Source: Bacillota bacterium (lineage in GTDB: Bacteria > Bacillota > Clostridia > Oscillospirales > Ruminococcaceae). From it: a DNA stretch of 64,000 bases. A program made the position numbers and the translations under genes. This document shows positions 51,675 to 59,371 of this stretch, in pieces. Position 1 is the stretch's first letter; each line of letters begins with the position of its first letter. Where the stretch lies: contig JAEZTV010000027.1 in assembly GCA_023421245.1 (NCBI GenBank), positions 92,058 through 156,057 on the forward strand, given 5' to 3'. Below the pieces are notes generated by a model. That model made no database searches, was not told the DNA's origin, and saw nothing but the letters and a program-made list of their open reading frames with translations.

Positions 51675-52094
51675 ATGACAGAAACCGGAATACTAAACCG
51701 CGAGATTGCGGCGGAACTAACAAGGCTTGGTCATACGGATAAGCTGCTGATTGCCGATGCGGGGCTTGCTATCCCCAATACCACCAAGGTGATTGATATC
51801 TCGCTTTCGAAGGATGTTCCCACCGCGATTGAGGTGCTCAAAACCGTGCTCCAGCATTTCAGCGTGGAGGGCATTATCCTTTCACAGGCGACTGCTGATG
51901 TAAGCCCTACCCGCCACAAGGAGTTTCTCGCGTGCTTTGATGCAAACATCCCCTGCGAAACGGTGCAGCATGCTCAGTTTCGCGATAATCTTACCAAAGA
52001 GGTTAAATTTGCTATCCGCACCGGAGATTTTACCGCAAACAGTAATATCATCCTTGTATCGGCGGGCGGACCTCGTTGGTATTGCGAACGTTGA
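51675..52094 (+). CDS. rbsD: D-ribose pyranase RbsD
   Basis: Sugar mutarotase, 139 aa. It interconverts pyranose and furanose forms so that the imported sugar fits its kinase. Catalytic His is in LGHTDKLLIADAGLAIP; the rest (VIDISLSKDVPT, QHAQFRDNLTKEVKFAIRTGDFTANSNIILVSAG) follows RbsD. Its final residues, GPRWYCER, replace the usual hydrophobic AGV(L/V)F end, so the C-terminus may have been altered. No ribokinase is encoded in the window. Confidence 0.85.
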   Translation: MTETGILNREIAAELTRLGHTDKLLIADAGLAIPNTTKVIDISLSKDVPTAIEVLKTVLQHFSVEGIILSQATADVSPTRHKEFLACFDANIPCETVQHAQFRDNLTKEVKFAIRTGDFTANSNIILVSAGGPRWYCER

Positions 52095-52110
52095 CATCAA
52101 CATAAAACGA

Positions 52111-52154
52111 AAAAACGAATCCACTTCTGCTTTAGCAGAAGTGGATTCGTTTTT
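52111..52154 (+). terminator. terminator of the ribose-type operon
   Basis: 20-bp arms (52111-52130 and 52135-52154) with a 4-nt loop, starting A5 and ending T6. It is one of the strongest in the window. Confidence 0.96.
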
Positions 52155-52263
52155 TGTGCCGCAGATTATAAATGAAACACACTGAACAAGCGGGTGAGAG
52201 GCTCCCTCACTTATATACGAAGCAGTGCCCGACAGACGCTTCATATAAGCTTCCCCCTCGTAA

Positions 52264-52540
52264 CTACTCATCATTGATGGTTCTTGGTATGAAGTAATAA
52301 TACTTAATCTTGTTCTTAAGATCATAAACATAATTGTCGTCACCAATATATTGGGGCCTGTCGTCTATAACTTCTTCGTCTATGCGAAGCAAATCTTTAT
52401 TCCCGTGAAAAACACCTCCATACAAACCGTTGATATAACAAATCCACTGGTCATTTTTATAATCATATCAACCTTTTGATCTGCGATGGGATTATAGCTC
52501 CATAAATGATATGTATATCCAATCATTTCCTCTATTATGG
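52264..52540 (-). pseudogene. decayed gene remnant after the lipoprotein gene
   Basis: On the minus strand, 66 codons are open from 52467 to the stop at 52264-52266, reading KNDQWICYINGLYGGVFHGN, then DEEVIDDRPQYIGDDNYVYD and a C-terminal YYYFIPRTINDE. Upstream (52461-52540) the reading continues only in another frame (EEMIGYTYHLWSYNPIADQKV). The two parts look like one protein broken by an indel near 52465. No family is recognised. There is no gene in 52155-52263. Confidence 0.5.
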
Positions 52541-52545
52541 GATGT

Positions 52546-53142
52546 TCACCCCACCTGAATCTTTAAACTGTCTATTGCGTCCAATATCATCTGTTTTTCT
52601 TCTTCATTGGTATATGGCCCAAAGATGGTTATACCAAAATAATCATCTTCTGTTGTTTTGTTATTTGAAACAAAGAATTCGATAAAGTTTTTATTAACAC
52701 TGCTATCTCGTTTATAATCAAGCAAAAAAGCCTCATATCCATTAGTCTTAAAGTCTTTAGAAGAATTTATTTCTACAGTATTTGCTATGAATGCTTTCAT
52801 ATCAGTAGTAGTCGGATTGACTTCTTTAATATCACTATCATCCATTTGTTCAACTTCAGCATTAAAAGTTATGATGGAAATTAGCATATGTGAAATATAT
52901 GTTGTAACATCGTTTTCTTTATCAAATTCTTCTTGTCCTGCACTATAATATTTCTGATAAGATGTTGCATATGGGCAATCATCCCATTCTGCTACTTTAT
53001 AAATACTAGGGATATTCATCGTAATTTCTATGGGACAAAAAGCAGACTTATCAGATATAAGTTTCGTTTGTTGTACGCCATTACAAGCACAAAATAAAGA
53101 TAAAACAAACAAAACAATTAGAACACGGAAATTATGTCTCAT
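52546..53142 (-). CDS. small lipoprotein of the WXG100 cassette
   Basis: A 198-aa secreted lipoprotein. The signal MRHNFRVLIVLFVLSLFCACNG has a lipobox (FCAC). The mature part is acidic and begins CPIEITMNIPSIYKVAEWDD; no known domain is recognised. ATG 53142 is preferred over the 53163 start because it puts the signal peptide at the N-terminus. It overlaps the preceding membrane-protein gene by 11 bp, so it belongs to the same transcript as the WXG100 gene. The role may be cell-surface partner or immunity factor, an inference. Confidence 0.7.
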   Translation of the reverse strand: MRHNFRVLIVLFVLSLFCACNGVQQTKLISDKSAFCPIEITMNIPSIYKVAEWDDCPYATSYQKYYSAGQEEFDKENDVTTYISHMLISIITFNAEVEQMDDSDIKEVNPTTTDMKAFIANTVEINSSKDFKTNGYEAFLLDYKRDSSVNKNFIEFFVSNNKTTEDDYFGITIFGPYTNEEEKQMILDAIDSLKIQVG

Positions 53143-53692
53143 TTTTTTCACAACCCTCAGCATATTTTCGAATTTCTCGAATAATCAATTCTGGTTCTCG
53201 ATTTAGGGAGATAAGTGACCCCTGATGTAATTCATAGAGCTTTTGTTGTAATCCTTCTAATTTGGAATTTTCCGGAACAGTGAAAAAGTATTGCTTACTC
53301 ATACTATCTGATTGCACAAACACATTAACCTGCTTTAAAACTTTATCGCTTGTATTATTGAAAACTGCATTGTTGTTTGCTTTGATATCTTCAATACCAT
53401 TAGCAATAGAAAGTATCCCCATAATAAGACCCATCCCGCCACTTATTGCTCCTATTAAAGTTTCTCCTGTAGTCATCCCTAGTTCTTCAATCTTCTTTGA
53501 TTTTGAATCATTGTTCGAAGCTATACACAAAACTTCTAAAGTAGCTGTTAATGCTCCTAGCCCGGGTATTAAAGATAAAAAGTCAAGCTCCATCCCTGAT
53601 GATTCAAAGGCTTTGTTTAGCCTCATAACATCTCTTTCAGAGTTCAATTCAACTCTAATGTTAAATTTATAATCAGTCCCTTCCCATTTCAT
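53132..53692 (-). CDS. membrane-anchored protein of the WXG100 cassette
   Basis: A 186-aa protein with the start MKWEGTDYKFNIRVELNSERD (ATG 53692, inside the WXG100 stop region). A hydrophobic glycine-rich segment TTGETLIGAISGGMGLIMGILSIANG (about residues 75-100) is likely to cross the membrane or mediate assembly. The C-terminal part looks helical and charged. The open frame extends to 53803 but that part belongs to the WXG100 coding strand in another frame. Overlap of 20 bp with the WXG100 gene and 11 bp with the lipoprotein gene indicates co-translation. No family is recognised. Confidence 0.68.
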   Translation of the reverse strand: MKWEGTDYKFNIRVELNSERDVMRLNKAFESSGMELDFLSLIPGLGALTATLEVLCIASNNDSKSKKIEELGMTTGETLIGAISGGMGLIMGILSIANGIEDIKANNNAVFNNTSDKVLKQVNVFVQSDSMSKQYFFTVPENSKLEGLQQKLYELHQGSLISLNREPELIIREIRKYAEGCEKNET

Positions 53693-53879
53693 ATGTTTCG
53701 ATGGTATTTTTAAACTCCTCGCCGGCCTTGCCCTGCCAACCCTCGCCCAGAACCTCTTCAACTTTTCTGCGGTATTCAGCCAGTGCTGCGGTTGCTTCAA
53801 CAATCGCGTTATCGTACGCCTTTATTACCTTGTTTATACTGGATGCGCTTAAAGAAAAATCAGCATTTTGAACGGACAT
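53673..53879 (-). CDS. WXG100-family protein (ESX/T7SS type)
   Basis: A 68-aa helical hairpin protein: helix 1 ASSINKVIKAYDNAIVEATAALAEYRRKVEEVL, turn GEGWQGKAGEEF with the W-x-G motif, then a short helix 2. WXG100 proteins are substrates or targeting partners of type VII secretion. It is shorter than the usual 90-100 aa. The neighbours (coiled-coil protein upstream, membrane protein and lipoprotein downstream) form a four-gene unit on the minus strand. No EssC, YukD or other secretion gene is visible in the window. Confidence 0.82.
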   Translation of the reverse strand: MSVQNADFSLSASSINKVIKAYDNAIVEATAALAEYRRKVEEVLGEGWQGKAGEEFKNTIETYEMGRD

Positions 53880-53902
53880 ATGTTTAACATCCTCCTTGAT
53901 TT

Positions 53903-54268
53903 TTATAGTGTAAGCTGTAAGGCTACCATCTGCTCAAGATTACGGAGTTCTTCCTGATTATACTGTATCCTTAAATCGAGTTGGCGAATGCTGTTTTCAG
54001 TTTCATTTAATGTACTCAGACGCTTGTGCCCTTGCATCTGGCCTATGTTCATCAATATCGGAGAAATATTATTTTCGATATGGCCGCCGGAAATCGCATT
54101 CAGAAGATTAGGTATTATGTCGGTGCTTCTTCTAGCAATCTGAACTGTAATACCCTGTGTATTGTCAAGATTACGTCTGGTACTTTTCAAATCGTTTAAC
54201 TGCTCTTCAAGAACGATATTCTCCTTTTTAAGCTCAATAATCCGCTCCTGCATTTCTTCAACCATCAT
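53903..54268 (-). CDS. coiled-coil protein heading the WXG100 cassette
   Basis: A 121-aa protein that is mostly alpha-helical. An N-terminal coiled coil spans about residues 3-40 (MQERIIELKKENIVLEEQLNDLKSTRRNLDNT) and a C-terminal one about 82-116 (LNETENSIRQLDLRIQYNQEELRNLEQM). The middle is IARRSTDIIPNLLNAISGGHIENNISPIL. It begins at ATG 54268 with AAGGA 10-13 bp upstream. Likely partner of the WXG100 protein. No family name is recognised. Confidence 0.7.
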   Translation of the reverse strand: MMVEEMQERIIELKKENIVLEEQLNDLKSTRRNLDNTQGITVQIARRSTDIIPNLLNAISGGHIENNISPILMNIGQMQGHKRLSTLNETENSIRQLDLRIQYNQEELRNLEQMVALQLTL

Positions 54269-54526
54269 GTGAAACCATTCCTTTCAGTAATATTAGGGGA
54301 AAACGCAGAATATCCATTGCAGATACCCGAGAACTCGAACATTGTATCCCCTTGTCCGGTATCGACGTGTCAAAGAAATAAGGCATGTTACTACCGTGTA
54401 TTCCCTGCGCGTTGTTCAAGCAGATGGATTTCACACCCATAATTGAATATAATCCCATTACTTGATAAAATGACTAAAACAATTATAACCTTCCAAGCCT
54501 TGTATGTCAATTTATGTCTTAAAAAA
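54269..54526. other. gene-poor interval upstream of the WXG100 cassette
   Basis: This AT-rich stretch carries only a weak 66-codon minus-strand frame (54258-54458) without family resemblance or ribosome site, which I do not call. It probably contains the promoter of the cassette, but no clear -35/-10 pair stands out. Confidence 0.4.
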
Positions 54527-54548
54527 GCCCATGAACGAACTCATGGGC
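54527..54548 (-). terminator. terminator-like hairpin
   Basis: Arms GCCCATGA (54527-54534) and TCATGGGC (54541-54548), followed on the minus strand by T6. It may insulate the cassette from transcription entering from the right. Confidence 0.65.
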
Positions 54549-54651
54549 CAAGACATCGTGTTCACTTTTCAATTAAAAGTAGGAACAGGGCAGATGGAAA
54601 TAACGCCTTTCACAGTTTATACGATAAAACATAAGCTGAAAGAGAGGTAAA

Positions 54652-54816
54652 TTGTTTATGTTCATGCCAGAATTTCCGAACACGGATTTGTCGCAGGAGC
54701 AAGTCTTGAATATGATTTTAGCATCTATTGCTATGGAAGAAATCGCACTTAGCCATGCAGCAAGCATTATCTTCGTCTGGAATGATCGGTGCCACTGGTC
54801 CGACTGGCCCCACGAT
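54652..54816 (+). pseudogene. decayed collagen-like protein gene
   Basis: The frame from ATG 54652 gives MFMPEFPNTDLSQEQVLNMI, LASIAMEEIALSH, which resembles the N-terminal helical domain of clostridial collagen-like spore proteins. After ALSH it runs into unrelated residues, but the +1 frame reads SSSGMIGATGPTGPTI and stops. So a one-base shift breaks the gene and only three Gly-X-Y triplets remain. A GATGPTGP motif starts the large array at 17050 too. The gene may be a relic of a second collagen-like protein or a shortened copy. Confidence 0.7.
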
Positions 54817-54897
54817 TTAAGGAAAACTGCAAAACCGCTCATTCTATGCGGACTTAAAGAATATCAAAATAAAATATAAGCTATCACATTACACAGG

Positions 54898-54935
54898 ATA
54901 CCGCCTAATTGGAAAAGATGGGCGGTATTATTGTA
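54898..54935 (+). terminator. terminator after the collagen relic
   Basis: Arms ATACCGCC (54898-54905) and GGCGGTAT (54921-54928), followed by TATTGT. Confidence 0.6.
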
Positions 54936-54948
54936 TGTAGATAGCGAA

Positions 54949-54973
54949 ACTTCGGGTCAACTTGGCCCGAAGT
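54949..54973. repeat. dispersed palindrome, copy 1
   Basis: ACTTCGGG (54949-54956) and CCCGAAGT (54966-54973) flank TCAACTTGG. Four copies of the same palindrome occur in the next 4.7 kb. Confidence 0.85.
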
Positions 54974-55000
54974 CGAAAGGAGGGATTGCAATATCCTGTT

Positions 55001-55033
55001 GGGGATTGATCTTAAAATCAAGCCCCTTTTTTT
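55001..55033 (+). terminator. terminator before ardA-like gene
   Basis: Arms GGGGATTGAT (55001-55010) and ATCAAGCCCC (55017-55026) with one mismatch, then seven T. It separates the ICE remnant from the sequence to its left. Confidence 0.75.
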
Positions 55034-55064
55034 ATGCCATAAAACAGGCAATAAGGAAAAGTGC

Positions 55065-55844
55065 ATGGCAAATAATGAGCCCAATAGGCCTGACGAAGTA
55101 AAAACTGCCCCGGCACAGGAAGTCACGGCAGAAAAAGGACCGCTCCCCGTTACCGCCGAGGAAGTACGGGATCTTTTGAAGCGTATCCATGTGCACGGTG
55201 CACGGTATGAGGAAATTTTCATTACCGTTTATGAAACAGACATTCCCGGCCTGCGGGACTGCTTAGGGGAACACGAAAGTATTGACGAGCTGAACTATCT
55301 GGGTTCCCTACTGGACAAGTTAGAGGAATGGGAAACAGAAAAGTTTGCCGCCGTGGATTTCGGGGAATACAACAGTGTAAAAGACCTAATCAATCCCACG
55401 CAAAATCTGAATTGCTTTGAGTTTTACACCGGAATTGAGAACAAGGACGGTTTGGACCGCTGTTACATTGAAGAAATGTGTACGCTGGAAATCTCGGAAT
55501 ATTTGGAGAATTACATTGATTATGAAGCTTACGGACGGGATATGAGCTTGGACGAGGACGGACATTTTACCGAGAGCGGCTATGTGGTGCGGATAGGCGA
55601 CAGCTTTACCGAGATTTACAGTGACGGGAGCGATATACCGGACGAATACCGGATTTTGCTTATCTCGAACCGGGGCAACTTTCTATTCGTCACACTCAAA
55701 CAGTGTCAGCAGATAATTGACAGCGCACCCGTTCCTCAAAAACTCGCACCGCTCCGGCCGGTGAGGAACGGTAGAGCCACTTCGGGTCAACTTACCCTAA
55801 GTCATGTTTTACTTGGACTGTATAAATTCCTGACCACATTTTAG
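55065..55844 (+). CDS. ArdA-like antirestriction protein
   Basis: DNA-mimic protein of the ArdA family, about 259 aa, typical of integrative conjugative elements. The acidic core is ETDIPGLRDCLGEHESIDELNYLGSLLDKLEEWETEKFAAVDFGEYNSVKDLINPTQNLNCFEFY, and more than a quarter of the residues are Asp or Glu. Such proteins protect incoming element DNA from restriction. ATG 55065 has AAGGA seven bases upstream. The C-terminal residues from about 55779 read through a copy of the dispersed palindrome, so the last 20 codons may not be original. Confidence 0.8.
   Translation: MANNEPNRPDEVKTAPAQEVTAEKGPLPVTAEEVRDLLKRIHVHGARYEEIFITVYETDIPGLRDCLGEHESIDELNYLGSLLDKLEEWETEKFAAVDFGEYNSVKDLINPTQNLNCFEFYTGIENKDGLDRCYIEEMCTLEISEYLENYIDYEAYGRDMSLDEDGHFTESGYVVRIGDSFTEIYSDGSDIPDEYRILLISNRGNFLFVTLKQCQQIIDSAPVPQKLAPLRPVRNGRATSGQLTLSHVLLGLYKFLTTF
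55779..55802. repeat. dispersed palindrome, copy 2 (degenerate)
   Basis: ACTTCGGG and CCCTAAGT with TCAACTTA between. One arm differs from the consensus CCCGAAGT at a single base. It lies inside the 3' end of the ardA-like frame. Confidence 0.75.
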
Positions 55845-56162
55845 ACAGGAAATTTTGCAGTCGTAGGATTGAAGGTTTTTTTCAACAAATGTAATTAGTG
55901 CAGATTTATCATTTGGACAACACATTCGGTTTTTGATACTCCCCAGATTTTTGGAGGAAGCTTGAGGGCTTTCTAAATCGCCAAAGTCAATAGATACACT
56001 TCCATGACAACCACAGTTACAGGCGAACTGAAATTCAAATTTATCGTAAGTGATGTAGCAAAGGTAAGCCACTGTTTTTTCACAGGAAGTGCAATATATC
56101 CAACTGGCGTATTCCTTTAACAGTCTGGCATTTTCCAGCTTTTTTGTTTTCACTATTCGCAC
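55809..56162 (-). CDS. cysteine-rich zinc-ribbon-like protein
   Basis: A 117-aa protein with three CxxC-type pairs: YCTSCEKT, CNCGCH with MCCPNDK, and ISCLKCGQEF. This suggests two zinc ribbons. The start is GTG 56162 with AGAGGT eight bases upstream. The gene converges with the ardA-like gene and overlaps its end by 36 bp. No known family; it may be cargo of the element. Opposite orientation to the rest suggests separate acquisition. Confidence 0.6.
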   Translation of the reverse strand: MRIVKTKKLENARLLKEYASWIYCTSCEKTVAYLCYITYDKFEFQFACNCGCHGSVSIDFGDLESPQASSKNLGSIKNRMCCPNDKSALITFVEKNLQSYDCKISCLKCGQEFIQSK

Positions 56163-56360
56163 TATACAAAACCTCTCTATCTATTTTTCTTTTCATTATA
56201 CCACCAAAACAACCTGAAAGGGAGATTTCTCATTGGCCTATGTAAGCATACCAAATAATTTATTGAAAATAAAAAACCAAAGTGACGTTCAATCTCACCA
56301 AACATTTTTGACGGGTACGGTTCATTCCTCAACTATTTTGACAGAATCATAGCCACTGCT

Positions 56361-56687
56361 CCCGGCCGAAAATCGTTATAGCGTGAACATACCCCCGCAA
56401 GATGATGAGTGTAACGAGATTCGGTATGAGTTCCCCGATATGCTGAAACATTAGATTGCCCGAAGCAACAACGGCATTGTGCGTTCCAGATACATTACGT
56501 TTGTGATTCAAGCGGACGGAATCAGTATGGTCCGATACCGCTTGGACCGTATGAAGTGAACATTATGGGTAACTTCAAAAATAGGCACACAGTCGGCAAC
56601 CCTTTCCGGGTGGGAGCTGTTTCGCTTTTCATGGGATATGATACCCCAAACATGTATAGGAATAAAGGACTTTATAACCCTGACTAG
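56361..56687 (+). pseudogene. decayed VirB4-like conjugation ATPase fragment
   Basis: A translation in one frame reads AENRYSVNIPPQDDECNEIR, then YEFPDMLKH, a stop, IARSNNGIVRSRYITFVIQA, then DGISMVRYRLDRMK, another stop and NIMGNFKN. This pattern (DMLK...NNGIV-S-RYITF-I-A...RLDR) is the N-terminal part of VirB4-type ATPases of clostridial ICEs. In-frame stops show decay. Downstream residues to 56687 (VGAVSLFMGYDTPNMYRNKG) are another remnant of unknown origin. The flanking interval 56163-56360 holds nothing I recognise. Confidence 0.5.
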
Positions 56688-56899
56688 TTTTAATTTTCTA
56701 CAAAGCCGCCTGTTCCGTGTAGAAACCACATAGGGGCGATTTCATATATGCAGATTATGGCTTCGGAACTTTGGGACAAACTATTAGCGAAGCTTTTGGA
56801 GGTCGACGCCGAAAAGACTTTTACCTTGGCATTATACTTTCAGGCAGTATAAAATCCACCGAAGCCACTATGCATATCAATACAAAGCTAAAAGCGGCG

Positions 56900-57222
56900 G
56901 TGGTGGATTACGCAAAAACCGTCCTATGTTTGGGGGCTGCAAGACGGCGAAGTACAGCCGGGAATATCTTGCGGAGCATGAAGCCGATATTGCCGGCTAC
57001 CGGGCGACACAGGACACGTTCCGGCGGTTGCTGTCCGGAGTGAAGTTTCCCAAAATGGATATGTTCAAAGCAAAATTTCAGCAGTTGTTGGTAGATAATA
57101 AAAATGATTACAAGGAATATCCGAAAACCCCAAAGGCTATGCAGGAAAATGTTACAATGAAAAGCAATATAGACCATCTGCCCGGTCTGACGGACGCGCA
57201 GAAAAATAAGAAAATGGAGTGA
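56900..57222 (+). pseudogene. relaxase C-terminal fragment
   Basis: The last 99 codons (ATG at 56926) read EYLAEHEADIAGYRATQDTF and LPGLTDAQKNKKME, typical of the coiled C-terminus of MobA/relaxase proteins from clostridial conjugative elements. The catalytic N-terminal part is absent. A hairpin TTGGGGA-AGGCAC-TCCCCAA at 57292-57311 follows and may be part of an old transfer origin, an inference. Confidence 0.5.
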
Positions 57223-57258
57223 TAGTGAACATGACACAACATGAGGTGCAACGCACCG

Positions 57259-57283
57259 ACTTCGGGCCAAGTTGGCCCGAAGC
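57259..57283. repeat. dispersed palindrome, copy 3
   Basis: ACTTCGGG and CCCGAAGC with CCAAGTTGG in the centre. It follows the relaxase remnant. Confidence 0.85.
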
Positions 57284-57447
57284 TACAGGGTTTGGGGAAG
57301 GCACTCCCCAACAAGCAGATTTTTTATATTTTACCCCCGGCCAGAACATGGAAAAACCGCGTTCATGACTACGGACTCATTGCTTGCCGTTTAGCGAAGT
57401 CATGAAAGTAGCAATTATTTAGATGTAGAAAAATATTCAAAATTCTC

Positions 57448-57476
57448 TTTACAAATCCTTAATATAACTATATGAT
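57448..57476 (+). promoter_or_regulatory. promoter of the PadR cassette
   Basis: TTTACA (57448-57453) and TATGAT (57471-57476), 17-bp spacing, just before the PadR gene. Confidence 0.7.
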
Positions 57477-57493
57477 ATATCTAAACGATATAT
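57475..57493 (+). promoter_or_regulatory. PadR-type operator
   Basis: Inverted repeat ATATATC-TAAAC-GATATAT (57475-57493) overlaps the -10 region and lies 16 bp before the PadR ATG. It fits autoregulation by PadR. Confidence 0.65.
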
Positions 57494-57508
57494 AACAAGG
57501 AGGATATT

Positions 57509-58049
57509 ATGCTGGAATTTTTAATTTTAGGTATTGGATAATGATTTAACAGGATACGACATTAAAAAACTAATTGAGAATGGCATTGGTACTTTTTATA
57601 AAGCAAGTTATGGCAGTCTATACCCAGCTCTAAAAAGGTTAACCGAAAAAGGTTATGTGACAACATCTGAAAAGCCCCAAGGTGCTCGCCAGAAAATTTT
57701 CTATCACATTACGGACGATGGTAAAAGCGGATTTTTGGAATGGCTTTCAGCACCCATGAATATTTTTGATGGCACAAATACCAATTTAGCAAAGGTGTAT
57801 TTTTTTGACAAACTATCCGCTGAAACTAGAGAGCATCAACTTCTCGAATATGAGATTAACAATATAAATTATCTGCACAACCTAAAAATCTTAGAAAAAG
57901 AATTCAGCACGATGAAAAATTCGAATGCTTTTTATTATAAGCTATCGACGCTTTATTACGGTATTTGTATTACGCAAAAGACTATTGAATGGTGTCGGCA
58001 TATTCGTGAGCAAGAGCCGTTGGCGGAACTGATTGAAAAGGACATATAG
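57509..58049 (+). pseudogene. PadR-family regulator with N-terminal frameshift
   Basis: ATG 57509 with AAGGAGG opens MLEFLILGIG and stops at TAA 57539-57541. The family sequence MLEFLILGILDNDLTGYDIKKLIENG continues in another frame from 57534 (LDNDLTGYDIKKLIE...SYGSLYPALKRLTEKGYVTTSEKPQGARQKIFY). Two bases appear to be missing near 57533. A TTG at 57534 could restart translation, but it lies where it would remove the first ten residues. The winged helix and C-terminal helical dimer domain are otherwise complete (about 180 aa). It may therefore be a young pseudogene or a phase-variable switch. Confidence 0.75.
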
Positions 58050-58066
58050 AGAAAGGTGGGGATTTT

Positions 58067-58465
58067 ATGATGACAAAATCCCCAAGCGGTGCATTAAGCC
58101 CGTACTATTATAAAGGTGGTTACTTTCACGGAATACACTACGGAAGTTACTTTGACGATACAGTAGCCTTACTTGACATGATAGACAAAGAAGAATTATT
58201 TATTTTGAAATCGCCGGAAAAACGTAGAATTTTAATAGACTTTTATGAGACAAATCTCACACAGCCTGTTTTGAAAAGAGTTATTCAGCACCTTCGGCAG
58301 TTAAGCCCCAAAATCATTAAACTTGCGATTGCCAGTGACCGAAAAAGTCTGCGGCATATTGCTAAAGCTATGAAAGCAATAGGCGAATTGAAACCTGGAC
58401 GTTATTATTTATGTACTGATATGGAAGAAGGGAAGACATGGCTTGTAAGCGACAACTATAAATGA
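58067..58465 (+). CDS. STAS/SpoIIAA-like protein of the PadR cassette (first)
   Basis: A 132-aa protein: N-terminal GALSPYYYKGGYFHGIHYGSY then an alpha/beta domain ILIDFYETNLTQPVLKRVIQHLRQLSPKIIKLAIASDRKSLRHIAKAMK and a final C-terminal EEGKTWLVSD. The ending resembles the AxxWLxxD close of SpoIIAA/STAS-like proteins. It overlaps the next gene by 4 bp (ATGA). Downstream of a PadR gene, so likely controlled by it. Function unknown. Confidence 0.55.
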   Translation: MMTKSPSGALSPYYYKGGYFHGIHYGSYFDDTVALLDMIDKEELFILKSPEKRRILIDFYETNLTQPVLKRVIQHLRQLSPKIIKLAIASDRKSLRHIAKAMKAIGELKPGRYYLCTDMEEGKTWLVSDNYK

Positions 58466-58932
58466 CCTATAAGTTTTGTGATGAAAGGCAGGTAGATATC
58501 ATAAAAGTGGGGATTACAAAACAATCTTTCTCAATATATTTTAGTGGCGGTGAAATATGGATTGAACACTTAGATGCCTTAAATGACGAAACAGAATTAA
58601 GACAGAAGTTTGCCCAAGATATGCTTCAAATAAGTAAGCCATCTACAAGTGCTTTTATAGCGGTTAATTTGGATGAAACAACGGTTGATAAATATATTCT
58701 TCAACTTATTCTCGACAGTTTCATTACTTCTGAGAAGCAACTGCGCAAGGTGGTATTTGTTGGACTAAATTCAATTATGAAAAGATATATAAAACAACAA
58801 CGACCAAATGTAATTTTTGCATTAGAGTGTATTGATGATTTTGAAAAAGCAAAAATTTGGCTCATAGGAAAAGATGAAAATAAATGTTGGGAGCGACAGC
58901 ATAAAAAGCTGTGGGTGCCATGCGGAGAATAA
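58462..58932 (+). CDS. STAS/SpoIIAA-like protein of the PadR cassette (second)
   Basis: A 156-aa protein with the same plan as the preceding one: core FIAVNLDETTVDKYILQLILDSFITSEKQLRKVVFVGLNSIMKRYIKQQ and the ending DFEKAKIWLIGKDE. The two genes thus encode divergent paralogues and could form a heterodimer. No enzyme motif is seen. The tail CWERQHKKLWVPCGE has two Cys. It starts in the stop codon of its partner. Confidence 0.55.
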   Translation: MTYKFCDERQVDIIKVGITKQSFSIYFSGGEIWIEHLDALNDETELRQKFAQDMLQISKPSTSAFIAVNLDETTVDKYILQLILDSFITSEKQLRKVVFVGLNSIMKRYIKQQRPNVIFALECIDDFEKAKIWLIGKDENKCWERQHKKLWVPCGE

Positions 58933-58985
58933 AAAAGCCGTGGCATGGCACGGGTATCTCTTTGCAAAAGAATAACAGTCATGCG

Positions 58986-59015
58986 GCGGTTTTAATAAAT
59001 TAAAACCGCTGTTTT
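58986..59015 (+). terminator. terminator of the PadR cassette
   Basis: Arms GCGGTTTTAA (58986-58995) and TTAAAACCGC (59000-59009), followed by TGTTTTCC. Confidence 0.85.
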
Positions 59016-59371
59016 CCTTCGAATGCCGATGAACCGGATACGTTCAATCAGGAGGGAGCCAAGCCGCAGAGTATGCCAAAACCGACCGTATGAAAGGGGG
59101 AAAGACCCAACGGGGTGTGATCGATTTATATTTACTGTGACAGAATTGGATATGGCAAGCCACCCAGTGAGAATCTTTTGATTGGTATATTGATACTTGC
59201 GCTTTGAACTCTTCACAGCATTGATCACCACCCCATCAGCATGGGTGAGATGAGATTCCTACGAGTGCGGTTGTGGCCGCCCGTTCAGGCCAGCGTTTTT
59301 ATATAAAGGGTGCCGTACCGTTCCTTTCTGTCTTGTGACAGGCAAACTCATAACGGTACGGCATACTCCCG
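59016..59371. other. gene-poor ICE remnant interval
   Basis: About 350 bp with a few broken reading frames. No intact gene, RNA gene or known repeat can be supported here. Confidence 0.4.

Noticed and set aside
54258..54458. 66-codon minus-strand frame before the coiled-coil gene
   Set aside because: No ribosome site, no family resemblance and odd composition. The overlap with the next gene could be chance.
57285..57320. Transfer origin after the relaxase relic
   Set aside because: A TTGGGGA/TCCCCAA hairpin is present, but no nic site could be recognised, so it is mentioned only as an inference.
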